Shown here: in pieces, positions 1-6,828 of the stretch
Layout: every line of letters begins with the position of its first letter
Numbering within the stretch: the first letter of the stretch is position 1
From: Bacillota bacterium
Lineage (GTDB): Bacteria; Bacillota; Sulfobacillia; Sulfobacillales; Sulfobacillaceae
DNA: 7,618 bases
Direction of reading: 5' to 3'
Assembly (NCBI GenBank): GCA_021820675.1
Contig: JAKADI010000066.1
Span: 1-7,618, forward strand
Position numbers and translations under genes: made by a program
The notes under the pieces: model-generated
The model's input: only the letters and a program-made list of their open reading frames with translations
What the model was told of the DNA's origin: nothing
The model's database searches: none

Positions 1-998
1 TAGCGCGCATGGGGCCACCACGCCCGTCGGCGCAACATCCACAGCGCTAACAGGCCGGTTACGGCGCTGAGAATAATCGCCCAGAGCGGGAACGACCATC
101 CCCCGGAAGCCGTGAGAGCATTCACCGGATGGAGAATCCAATGACCCGTGGCGCCAAAGGGGAAAAACAGATCGCGGCCCCACGCCGCTTGTATTTTCAT
201 AAAGGCCAGCGGGGCGCCCGCGACCCGGGCATCAATCGTCCCGACAACCCCATAACCCACCCCGAACGCAATTCCGCTGAAAAACCAGGCCCAGCGTCGC
301 CACAGAGGACGAGGCCACGGACGGGTCCAGAGTGTAAACGCGTAGGGAATGGCCAGCAAAATCCCTGTCGTCTTCGTGAGACTCGCCAAGGCTCCCAAGA
401 GGAGGGCCCCCACCCATGCCTGACGGTCCATGGCTTCCAGAGATGCTACCACAAACAAAAAGAAGAGAGAGGCCGCCCGGTACGCGGCAAAATACGGTGT
501 CATGGGATTGAAGGCGGCCAATAACACCCCAAATCGGGCATTGTTCGGCGTCGTATACCGACTCAACCAGCGATAGAGCAGAACAAGGGCCATAAAGAAG
601 GCCCCGTTGGACAGAATAATCCCGGCCGGAATGATCGCCTGGGGCCCCCAGGGAATCGACAGCCACTTCGTTAACCAGGGATATAACGGGAAAAACGCCC
701 AATTATATAAGTGGTGCGTATTAAAGCGGGCGTGGTCATAGCCATGCGCGGCAATCGTCCAGTAAAATCCCGAGTCAGAGTTCGACAGTGCTTGCATTAA
801 CCACTGCCCCCAGGGTTGATGAAAGCCCTTGCCTCCACCGTACACATCGTGACCCACCGTTAAGGCGGGAATGATCCAGATAATCACGAGATACAGCGCA
901 CGCGATCCACAAAAGATTCCGGTAAGCCAGCCCCACGGGGTAGCGCTTGGAGCACTCAAACCCTGAGTCATCGAAGACGTATCCGGTGTGGTGGGCAT
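1..998 (-). CDS. PIG-V-like integral membrane mannosyltransferase, 3' end cut by window edge
   Basis: The reading frame is open for 332 codons from the ATG at 998 to the window edge, so the C-terminus is missing. The start follows a textbook site (GAGGAGGT, then five bases, then ATG). The protein is strongly hydrophobic, with about seven or eight helices visible. It resembles the bacterial PIG-V/Gpi18-related mannosyltransferases, which move mannose from a polyprenyl-phosphate donor on the outer face of the membrane. Matching motifs are DSGFYWTIAAHGYD at residues 75-88 (family D-x-G-x-Y-x-x-IA-x-x-GY, with Asp75 the likely catalytic acid), AFFPLYPWL at 101-109, NPMTPYFAAYRAASLFF at 164-180, TKTTGILLAIPYAF at 208-221 and FMKIQAAWGRD at 267-277. 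The usual Glu in the Y-x-E-S-L-F segment is Ala here. It lies 199 bases after the lipoprotein gene on the same strand. Family assignment is by motif memory; acceptor and sugar are unknown. Confidence 0.8.
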   Translation of the reverse strand, partial: MPTTPDTSSMTQGLSAPSATPWGWLTGIFCGSRALYLVIIWIIPALTVGHDVYGGGKGFHQPWGQWLMQALSNSDSGFYWTIAAHGYDHARFNTHHLYNWAFFPLYPWLTKWLSIPWGPQAIIPAGIILSNGAFFMALVLLYRWLSRYTTPNNARFGVLLAAFNPMTPYFAAYRAASLFFLFVVASLEAMDRQAWVGALLLGALASLTKTTGILLAIPYAFTLWTRPWPRPLWRRWAWFFSGIAFGVGYGVVGTIDARVAGAPLAFMKIQAAWGRDLFFPFGATGHWILHPVNALTASGGWSFPLWAIILSAVTGLLALWMLRRRAWWPHAR

Positions 999-1197
999 GC
1001 GTTACCTCCTCATAAAAAGGATCCGTTCACAATCGTACGGGAAGACATCAACGATAACCGGATGGCCCTTTCACGCGATCCGGTCGTGGATCAGAGCATG
1101 TAGATTTCCTATAAGCCCACAGTCGTGATGCCTCCCATTTACCAGATATCCCCTGGCAGGACAGCGGTACACAGAACCCCAGACGGACCATAATACC

Positions 1198-2154
1198 CTA
1201 TCCTGAATAAGGATGCCATGATGCGGCCATATGGAGAACGTCCAGCGCTGGTTCATGCCCGCCCATAATAGAAAATAACAATCGTCCCTTGAGCCAGTCC
1301 ACCGACGCGGTGTTTTGGTACACATCGACGAACCCTGGATAGGGCGGAAGATAGGCGGTATGCAAGTAAGCTACCAGCGTCTTCGCTTCGGTGATATCTG
1401 GTGTTCCGTTTGTGCCCGTGCCCTGCACCATCAGGGTCCAATCGCCTTCGTGCCAGACCACGGTGCCATTACCATAAAGCGATCCCGTAATCCCCGTGCC
1501 TAATGATACGGATTGGGCCGTTCCAGTAGTGGCAGGCGGATGGCTCGGTCCCATTTGACCATAAGCCTCTAACAGGCCAAGCTGATGGGTCTTCAATTGA
1601 CTGGGAGTCATCACATTGAGTCCCCAACTCACCCAGTTCTGCGTGTGGGGGGATTGATTGATAGCGGGATTGTTCACCTCATAGGGACGGGGCGTCAGAT
1701 GCAGGAAAATAGCCCATCCTTGCGCGGACACATTCGTGGTGGGGGAGACATATTGGCCACGGGCATCGGAGACACGGGGAATCCACCGGGGTGCACCCAA
1801 CGGCTGGGGCGTTCGGGCTTGCAGCCAATGCAGTGCTTGGGTGACCACCGCCGTATAGGGTGATGACGTCCCTGTAGGTGTCGTGGTCTGAGTCGTCGAT
1901 GTCGGAACTGAGGTGGTTGGCTGATTGCTCGAAGATGCAAACGTGGAATTTCGCGCGGAGGACGCACTCGGTGACGGGCTCGTGCTGCCTAACGTTCTGG
2001 TTCTGGCCGTCTTGACAGTTCCACTGATATGAGAAGTGCCCGATTTTGTGGGCGTCGCGGCCAGTTGGCCGCTGACCCCGCATCCGGCCACCCCGAATCC
2101 CAATAATCCGGTCAGGCTCAGTCCGATGATGGGATGGCGTAATAGGCTGTTCAT
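1198..2154 (-). CDS. Secreted lipoprotein of unknown function with STP-rich linker
   Basis: Encodes 318 residues. I chose the ATG at 2154 because it gives a classical lipoprotein signal: short basic N-terminus, hydrophobic core IIGLSLTGLLGFG, and lipobox V-A-G-C with the lipidated Cys at residue 25. A GAGGAG site sits 12 bases upstream, slightly far. Residues about 30-95 form a Ser/Thr/Pro-rich, low-complexity linker typical of surface proteins that must stand off the membrane. Residues about 96-318 form a globular domain rich in Trp, Tyr and Gly, with no catalytic motif I recognise; a notable stretch is VVWHEGDWTLMVQG near residue 235. The frame stays open upstream (see findings), so a longer form is conceivable but lacks a good ribosome site. 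A weak promoter candidate (TTGTGG, 19-base spacer, TATAAC at 2194-2189) precedes it. The role in the cell is unknown; an extracytoplasmic location is a firm inference. Confidence 0.85.
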   Translation of the reverse strand: MNSLLRHPIIGLSLTGLLGFGVAGCGVSGQLAATPTKSGTSHISGTVKTARTRTLGSTSPSPSASSARNSTFASSSNQPTTSVPTSTTQTTTPTGTSSPYTAVVTQALHWLQARTPQPLGAPRWIPRVSDARGQYVSPTTNVSAQGWAIFLHLTPRPYEVNNPAINQSPHTQNWVSWGLNVMTPSQLKTHQLGLLEAYGQMGPSHPPATTGTAQSVSLGTGITGSLYGNGTVVWHEGDWTLMVQGTGTNGTPDITEAKTLVAYLHTAYLPPYPGFVDVYQNTASVDWLKGRLLFSIMGGHEPALDVLHMAASWHPYSG

Positions 2155-2366
2155 GTGCGGCATCATCTCCTCTAGAAGTAACCATCCTGTTATAGAGTAA
2201 AACGACAGACCACCCACAATGGTTACTATGAATACCTCGCCAACCTCGGATCCTGGTTGCTGCTCCTCTTCGTCCATTTTCAAGGCACGGACCGACCTCA
2301 AGGATTTCGTGCTTTTTCGGCAAGCTTCCGTCGTGATCCCGGGGATGGACGTTGTGACAAAACTCA

Positions 2367-2404
2367 GACAAGAGGCGACCTCGAGGATGAGGTCATCTCT
2401 TGCC
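2367..2404 (-). terminator. Strong hairpin, probable terminator of the DUF1906 gene
   Basis: On the minus strand a 16-position stem closes over the six-base loop ATCCTC, with one mismatch and two G-T pairs. The inner arms are GACCTC/GAGGTC and the outer arms CAAGAG/CTCTTG. The tail reads TGAGTTTTG, so the U-tract is short and slightly displaced. The stem begins about 16 bases after the TAA at 2420-2422, which ends the frameshift-corrected DUF1906 gene. That position independently supports the corrected 3' end. Confidence 0.6.
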
Positions 2405-2419
2405 CCGTTTATTCGCTGA

Positions 2420-3069
2420 TTAACCTTTCTGCATGCCGACTGGGTATCCTCCTAACGCATCATGCTCATACGTATCTTCATCCACGGGAGAGAATCCACA
2501 AAAGGAGGTACTACAGGCGGTCTGGAAGACCTGATAGCCCCGTACGTCAATCGCAACCTGGCAATCGGTGGAACACGTCTCCCAATAATGGTTCACATTC
2601 GGAAGATCGTAATAGAGTGGATAACTGTCCAGAGGCTGACCACAACCTACATAAATCCCCCTTCATACCCAGCATCCACCACTTGAGCGGCCCCGTTATT
2701 GATCCAGTCAATCACCGTAGTCGCCGACACGGAATCCGTTTGTCGGACGTCCAGGTAAATCGTGCAACCGCTTGGATAGTCTACGTTTTGAGCGGCGCTC
2801 ACCGCGTCTTGGCCCCGGGTTGTTCCCGTTGACGGGTCCGCCCACATGCCGGAATAATACCCTTGATACAAGACCACAAAACACGATCCATTTAATGCAT
2901 TCTCCGTTTCCGTGAAGTAACCCGTACTGGCCACGTCAATTTGAATGACGCCACGATCATGGGTTTTGCAACATTGAAAGAATGACAACGATTGATCCGT
3001 CGAACTCGAGTCAATCCCCGCCCATCCTTCACCAATCGCAATCGCTTCCACAGCAAATGGTAAACTCAT
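2420..3069 (-). pseudogene. DUF1906 (glycoside-hydrolase-like) protein gene, broken by a single-base frameshift
   Basis: The ATG at 3069 lies nine bases after GAGGAGGT; an earlier in-frame ATG at 3078 touches that site and is unlikely. The first frame gives about 140 residues and stops at TAG 2647-2649. Losing one base in the run GGGGGATTT at 2653-2661 explains this. Restoring it gives 216 residues ending at TAA 2420-2422. The restored protein has features of the DUF1906/Rv2525c-like TIM-barrel family: GWAGID at 15-20, then SGCTIYLDV at 100-108 (family IYxDVE), then a G-[IF]-YVG strand exactly at the repaired junction, and a DALGGYPVGM ending. The distal frame is clean for more than 70 codons, which argues for very recent mutation or a sequencing error. 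Nine cysteines are unusual. No signal peptide is visible. Family members are thought to act on cell-wall or surface glycans; activity here is unproven. Confidence 0.75.
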
Positions 3070-3120
3070 AATGTGCATACCTCCTCAGGGTGTAGGTGTG
3101 CCGATACACGAAAGGGATGG

Positions 3121-3155
3121 AGGACGTGAATCCCTGCCATGGTCATTCACGTCCT
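3121..3155. repeat. Perfect 11-base inverted repeat upstream of the DUF1906 gene
   Basis: The arms AGGACGTGAAT (3121-3131) and ATTCACGTCCT (3145-3155) are perfectly complementary around a 13-base loop. It lies about 50 bases before the DUF1906 start, probably in its leader or promoter. No U-tract follows on the minus strand, so an operator or leader hairpin is at least as likely as a terminator. On the plus strand the bases after it are only moderately T-rich. Confidence 0.5.
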
Positions 3156-3175
3156 GATTCTCTTCGCAAAAGGGC

Positions 3176-3205
3176 ACAAGTTCCCCCCAGTTGGCAGGGA
3201 CTTGT
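3176..3205 (-). terminator. Terminator-like hairpin with a TTTT tail
   Basis: Read on the minus strand, ACAAGT-CCC pairs with GGG-A-ACTTGT across an 11-base loop, with one bulged base, and is followed by GCCCTTTTGC. It could terminate residual transcription from the MFS side before the DUF1906 gene. No gene ends immediately before it, so the assignment is tentative. Confidence 0.35.
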
Positions 3206-3482
3206 ATGACGAACGGAACCAATCAGATCGGGAAATCTTGCGCCCCGTGATCGCATTCCTGCCCTATACAAGGCCATGACTTGTTCAAAAGTTACCCGCA
3301 TATGCATGATCTGGAAATTATCACGACTGTCGGTCGCCTCTGTGGCGTTGTTGTTATGGAGTGAATGCAAGCCGTGACTCGACGCAGTGCCGCAGTGGGG
3401 TACGTCAGCCTAATAGACCACGGCTTTATCACGGATTTGGAGATTTTATCCAGCCTATTTCCTATTTTGGAGCGTATATCGG

Positions 3483-3514
3483 CTGTACCCCTACATGGGA
3501 TACATGTATGACAG
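3483..3514. repeat. Interrupted palindrome, possible operator
   Basis: CTGT and ACAG flank a tighter dyad of TACATG (3492-3497) and CATGTA (3503-3508) around the loop GGATA. The size fits a dimeric-regulator site, but no gene starts next to it, so no function can be assigned. Confidence 0.3.
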
Positions 3515-3554
3515 TTTAGGATGCTGCCCGTCGGCTCCGTGTATGACAATCACC

Positions 3555-3584
3555 GAAAATGGCCATGATTTTGGGCCGATTTTC
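3555..3584 (-). terminator. Probable terminator of the MFS gene (possibly bidirectional)
   Basis: On the minus strand GAAAAT-C-GGCC pairs with GGCC-ATTTTC around a nine-base loop, with one bulged C. The A-run before and T-run after the GC core give the usual intrinsic-terminator shape in both directions. It starts about 60 bases after the MFS stop codon at 3646-3648. Confidence 0.5.
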
Positions 3585-3645
3585 TCAGATGCTCCGATGA
3601 CACCATCCCTACTCCCTGAGTTAACCGGTTATGTATGTTCTCGAA

Positions 3646-5007
3646 TTACGCGCTCAATGTGCGACGGGACGACCGAGGCAGCGCAATGGGGAGAATGGCC
3701 GTAACCAGGGCGATCAAAAACAAGATGAGAAACAGTGGAAGCGGATGGGGGCGGCTTGATCCTAACGTAATGACCACAGACGAGACAATTGTGCCAAGAT
3801 AACGAATAAGCATGAAGAGCCCTGATACCCGACCGGTTTCACGTGGTGGCACCGATTCCAGCAAGGACTGTTGAAGCAGTACGTTGCTCAAGGCAAAACT
3901 TAGCCCAATGAGCATCAAGCCGATGACAATGCCCAGCCACGGAAAGCTCCGAATGTTCAATAGCAAGCTGGTTCCTCCGGTCAGAAAAAGTCCGGCCCAC
4001 ATCAAGGGCGCGCGTCGGGCGGAACGTTGGGCCAAATGTCCTCCCCAAGGAGATGCCAAGGTCATGACTCCTGCAAAGGCCAGAAGTAGGATCCCGGAAT
4101 CGCGAGGACTGACATGGCGAAGGGTCTGCACGGATACGGGGAGACCGTACAAAATACCATAGAGGACAATGTTGGACAGAGTTGTCAGTAGACTGGTGAT
4201 CAAGAACTTTCGTCGCAGAAACCACCTTAAGGGAATTAAGGGGTAAGGTGTTTTCGACTCGACGCGAAGAAGACCGGCGAATAGCACGACGGCATACAGT
4301 ATAGTGACGGTAAACCGTCCGTTGGATAATTGTACAGCCCATATGAGCCCAACACTTACGGTGCTGGCGAATAAAATCAGGCCGGGCCAGTCGATTTGAA
4401 TGCGCATGGTGGGGAGTGTTCCAGCCAATCGCTGGGGCATCGCAGGGCTGTAAAGCCAAAACAGCATACCGGCAACGACGGCTAGGGGGATATTGATCCA
4501 GAAAATTGCGTTCCAACCGGCCATCGCCATCAGAATTCCACCCAGAGTTGGGCCAATGGCAATGGCAATTCCAGCGGCCACACCGATCCATCCCAATAAC
4601 CGTCCCATCAGTTCGGGCAGCAGGTAGCGCGCTAGTGCGATGGCGTTCGGATAAATCATTGACGTTCCGACCGCTTGGATCACTCTCCAAATAACAAACG
4701 TCGTAAGATTGGGTGATAACGGCGCAAAGATCGCGGTCAGAATAATTAGGCTGAGTCCCATGTAGATAAGCCTATGGTGTCCCCATAAATCGCCCATGCG
4801 GCCCAAAACCGGCTGGGCAATCGCACTACCTAAATAATAACCAGAAATAATCCAGGTCAAACTGGCGGCCTGGTTATGAAAGTGATGCAACAGAGCCCCT
4901 AAAGCCACCGAAATGGTGGAGGAGTTTAGAGGATTAAGAATTATTGCGATTAACAAGGCCAGCAAAAACGGTAGCGGGAACCTTGTCACGATTCTCTTTC
5001 GATTCAC
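3646..5007 (-). CDS. MFS drug:H+ antiporter, DHA2 (14-helix, EmrB/QacA-type) family
   Basis: Encodes 453 residues. The start is GTG at 5007, because GGAGG lies nine bases upstream (5017-5021) and the protein then begins with a basic MNRKR segment before the first helix; a longer frame reaches 5052 without a ribosome site. About 14 hydrophobic segments are visible. MFS signature motifs are present: motif A GRMGDLWGHHR at 69-79 in the loop between helices 2 and 3, motif B around RVIQAVG at 108-114 with the conserved Arg, and the antiporter motif C GIAIAIGPTLGG at 146-157. Motif C marks proton-coupled exporters. NPLNSSTISVAL near 25-36 is the DHA2 helix-1 pattern. The substrate cannot be read from sequence; drugs, dyes or organic compounds are typical. 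A MarR gene on the same strand about 1.8 kb upstream is the likely ancestral regulator, now separated by transposon debris. The frame is intact. Confidence 0.93.
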   Translation of the reverse strand: MNRKRIVTRFPLPFLLALLIAIILNPLNSSTISVALGALLHHFHNQAASLTWIISGYYLGSAIAQPVLGRMGDLWGHHRLIYMGLSLIILTAIFAPLSPNLTTFVIWRVIQAVGTSMIYPNAIALARYLLPELMGRLLGWIGVAAGIAIAIGPTLGGILMAMAGWNAIFWINIPLAVVAGMLFWLYSPAMPQRLAGTLPTMRIQIDWPGLILFASTVSVGLIWAVQLSNGRFTVTILYAVVLFAGLLRVESKTPYPLIPLRWFLRRKFLITSLLTTLSNIVLYGILYGLPVSVQTLRHVSPRDSGILLLAFAGVMTLASPWGGHLAQRSARRAPLMWAGLFLTGGTSLLLNIRSFPWLGIVIGLMLIGLSFALSNVLLQQSLLESVPPRETGRVSGLFMLIRYLGTIVSSVVITLGSSRPHPLPLFLILFLIALVTAILPIALPRSSRRTLSA

Positions 5008-5038
5008 AAAGTTAAGCCTCCACGTTGCTGAAACATGC

Positions 5039-5068
5039 ATAAGATGGCACAAACAAGGCTCGGATCAA
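5039..5068 (-). promoter_or_regulatory. Weak candidate promoter for the MFS gene
   Basis: On the minus strand TTGATC (5068-5063) and TCTTAT (5044-5039) are 18 bases apart. Each matches four of six consensus positions. It lies in the 75-base gap between the stop of the upstream gene fragment and the MFS start. The exporter would need such a promoter if transcription from marR is blocked, but the match is poor. Confidence 0.25.
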
Positions 5069-5082
5069 GGGTTTTGGGAAAT

Positions 5083-5285
5083 CTAGGGGCCGAGCTTCTG
5101 TACCCAATAATATCCAGTGGCCGATCCTTCCTGGTCCGTATAGGTCAGCAGGATCGGCGCAAAATTATTCTTTCATATTACTGATTATCTCATCCAGTGT
5201 CGAGATGTGATTCGGTGTGCCACCAAGCGTCCCACTGGTGAGATCAATGCAAAACCCTAAGGTGTCCGCAGCCAGGGCTCCCGCA
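5083..5285 (-). pseudogene. 3' fragment of an unrecognised gene, with a one-base frameshift
   Basis: Just upstream of the MFS gene the minus strand encodes FCIDLTSGTLGGTPNHIS followed by TLDEIISNMK, then stops at a TAA after NMKE. Removing one A from the AAA run near 5176 continues the protein as NNFAPILLTYTDQEGSATG and then YYWVQKLGP, to a TAG at 5083-5085. The composition (aromatics, Gly, a clean ending) looks like a genuine C-terminus. The left boundary with the ISKra4-like remnant is near 5285 and is uncertain. I do not recognise the family; the I-L-L-T-Y plus Y-Y-W-V pattern loosely recalls the last strands of papain-like or C39-type peptidases, but that is speculation. The fragment is 75 bases from the MFS start, consistent with having once been the preceding gene of the same operon. 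Confidence 0.5.
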
Positions 5286-5950
5286 CGGGTCCACCACGTT
5301 CCGCCGGCACTCAGACGTTGTTTTAACACGGTTTTACAGGCCCCGATGATCCCGGAGCCGATGGGAATCCCATTCGAGCATAACGAGGATAATCTATGCG
5401 CGTTTGCTGATTATAGATATATTGGGCATGGGTGTGGGCGGTCCCTGGATCGCGGGCATCTTCACCGGAGCACTCGGCTAGCGCAGTGAGGATGGGACCC
5501 AACTCCTTCCGCCTCCAAGGTGTCTTGGAAATGGGAAGCCCCAGTGGTGTTGGGATCCGTCCTGGAGCCGAATTGCTGGTCAACAAAGGCCCTCAGGTGC
5601 TCGCGGGTGAAAAATATCGACCGTAGTGATCAGGGTTTTGCCGGACACGTGGAGGTGCGTGTCCTCACCAACCCGCCCGGTTTTGTGCAAAGACCGATGT
5701 CGGCTCACATACCGCAAGGGTTTGCCACAGGTCGGACAGATGGGGTGTGCCCGCCGTGGCGTCCGCGACCTGGCTCGTCACCCAGTGGGTGAGGAGGACC
5801 TGTCCACAGTGTTGCAGCAATTCGTCGACCAACCCCTCTCGATGGGTTCGAGACTCTGCCCTTCCTGACGAATGCTGGCGGGCATTTGCTCCCACCACTC
5901 CGCAATCAGTTCTTGCGTCGACGCCACAAATTCCGTCCACCTTTTGTACT
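5286..5950 (-). pseudogene. ISKra4-like transposase remnant, multiply frameshifted and internally deleted
   Basis: Pieces of one transposase can be followed across several frames on the minus strand. From the N-terminal side: KRWTEFVASTQELIAEWWEQ, then HREGLVDELLQHCGQVLLTH, then a zinc-ribbon-like HPICPTCGKPLRYVSRHR (near 5745-5690), then ELGPILTALAEC, then YIYNQQTRIDYPRYARMG, and after another frameshift IPIGSGIIGACKTVLKQRLS (about 5370-5310) with GTWWTRAGA. The last block matches the ISKra4-type pattern of an R-x-R-Y-x-x-Y-R-x-x-G segment followed by PIGSG-x-VE-GACK. The catalytic Glu of that motif is absent: IIG stands where VEG is expected. At about 220 codons it is half or less of the roughly 450-500 residues expected. 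It is clearly dead. No terminal inverted repeats were found, so exact ends are unknown. Confidence 0.65.
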
Positions 5951-6039
5951 CCCCTTACTCAATTCCTGCGAGGCTCATATCACTATGATCACAGCTCCTC
6001 TCAATCGGTCACACAGACATCCGTTTTGAGGAGATACTT

Positions 6040-6680
6040 CGATATTGATCCTGCACCAGCCCAGAATGGTGCAACTCTCGTCTACCTCTGATGAATTGAG
6101 CAATGGTGGACTTTCAGTTGGGGCCATTGACGGATCCAAAATCCATACGGAGGCGCCGAATCATAAAGCCTATCGTCATTACCGGACAAAGGACGTCATT
6201 CCTCGACGAAAGGGAGAACTGCCCATTGCGAGTCTGTCCCAAAAGACCTCCTGGATGCGCACGAAGGCGCAGTTGTCAACACCGCACTGTGTGTGCATGC
6301 CAACGGTGTGAGGGAATTCGAGTCCGCCCTGAGGCCATCGAAGCCGCTACAAAACGCACCGTGCTCAAATCACCGCAGATGAGGGGTATTTCTTGACGTG
6401 CAATGTGACCGCTGAGGCCAAACAGCCGGTCGACGCCTACATTGCGGCAGGATCCGATCAATGGCGCACTGCGAAAGGCATCCCAGTTTGGAAACAGGTC
6501 AGTTTATCTATAATGCCAAGATCGTCACGTAACAGTGTCCCATCCACCACCCGCCAGCTCAGAGAAACCTGGGATTTCGCTAATTTGGTGTGCAGGGTAC
6601 CGAAAACGCGACAGGCGATGGGCACTTGTGATCCTAGCGTTCAATATCCACAATATGGTTCCGGAAATTATCGCGCATCA
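6040..6680 (+). pseudogene. IS1182-like (DDE) transposase remnant, 5'-truncated and frameshifted
   Basis: The first recognisable block is SVGAIDGSKIHTEAPNHKAY from about 6115, matching the first catalytic region of IS1182-type transposases (IDGTK-I, then HKA), with the catalytic Asp at 6129-6131. After two in-frame stops the same frame resumes as AQITADEGYFLTCNV then EAKQPVDAYIAAGSDQWR, the second Asp block (family ADxGY followed by V-x-AYIA), with the Asp codon at 6378-6380. In another frame near 6590-6660, GYRKRDRRWALVILAFNIHN matches the C-terminal R-G-x-x-K-V-x-x-E-W-x-L-x-x-x-A-x-N segment. The N-terminal roughly 150 residues before the first Asp are mostly gone, and parts of the middle are deleted. 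The right limit, about 6680, is where antisense coding of the ORF downstream of marR begins. Confidence 0.65.
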
Positions 6681-6798
6681 CCGGAGACACGGGGGATTCT
6701 CAAATCTGACGCGTCTGGGTGCGATACCCGGATTCAGGGGATCATTCGCTTTATGTGCCATAATACCGGTTTTTGCCTCCTGTCTCCATGTGTAGCAT
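6678..6798 (-). pseudogene. Start of a gene downstream of marR, apparently truncated by the IS1182 remnant
   Basis: Thirty bases after the MarR stop there is a strong ribosome site, GGGAGGT followed by ACAAC and ATG (6798), but that frame encodes only 15 residues. A second site, AGGAGG, precedes the ATG at 6761, which opens a 27-codon frame beginning MAHKANDPLNPGIAPRRVRF and ending at TGA 6678. Good ribosome sites leading nowhere suggest the 5' end of a gene whose body was lost to transposon insertion. The P-R-R-V-R-F segment resembles the N-terminus of COG3687-type metal-dependent hydrolases, but this is far too short to assign. Confidence 0.35.
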
Positions 6799-6828
6799 GT
6801 TGTACCTCCCTAGAGAAGGCGGTGGTCG

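Larger units (their letters stand above)
3070..3645. other. 576-base gap with no convincing gene; several inverted repeats
   Basis: This gap separates the MFS gene from the DUF1906 gene on the same strand. Short ORFs occur on both strands, but none has a ribosome site or recognisable protein. It contains four inverted repeats (3121-3155, 3176-3205, 3483-3514, 3555-3584) and three copies of TGTATGAC (3203, 3505, 3540). The hairpin nearest the MFS stop looks like its terminator. The promoter of the DUF1906 gene should lie in the left part, but I see no convincing -35/-10 pair. Confidence 0.5.
5286..6690. mobile_element. Insertion-sequence graveyard: two head-to-head transposase remnants
   Basis: This block holds an ISKra4-like remnant (minus strand) and an IS1182-like remnant (plus strand), whose 5' ends meet near 5950-6040. 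Neither has an intact frame. I could not find paired terminal repeats or target duplications, so the limits are set by where transposase-like coding fades. The block interrupts a minus-strand gene neighbourhood with MarR on one side and the MFS exporter on the other. Confidence 0.55.

Noticed and set aside
129..702. Open frames on both strands, 131 codons plus (129-524) and 156 codons minus (232-702)
   Set aside because: Both overlap the motif-bearing mannosyltransferase frame and show no protein-like composition.
1057..1084. Seven-base inverted repeat (ACCGGAT / ATCCGGT) after the lipoprotein gene as a terminator
   Set aside because: The arms are short, the loop is 14 bases and there is no T-tract; it could be chance.
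1679..2371. 230-codon minus-strand frame starting MSEFCHNVHPRDHDG
   Set aside because: It overlaps the lipoprotein gene in another frame, is very rich in His and Arg, and has no ribosome site or domain.
2257..2832. 191-codon plus-strand frame starting MLLLFVHFQGTDRP
   Set aside because: It is antisense to the DUF1906 gene, whose motifs are on the minus strand; its composition is shadow-like.
3143..3370. 75-codon minus-strand ORF with MRVTFEQVMALYRAGM
   Set aside because: It has no ribosome site, overlaps two hairpins and has no family resemblance, although part of it looks somewhat protein-like.
3839..4690. 283-codon minus-strand frame inside the MFS gene
   Set aside because: It is a frame shadow of the exporter, whose motifs A, B and C fix the real frame.
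5120..5158. Nine-base inverted repeat GCCGATCCT / AGGATCGGC as a terminator
   Set aside because: It lies inside the apparent C-terminal coding sequence of the fragment ending at 5083, has a long loop and lacks a T-tract on either strand.
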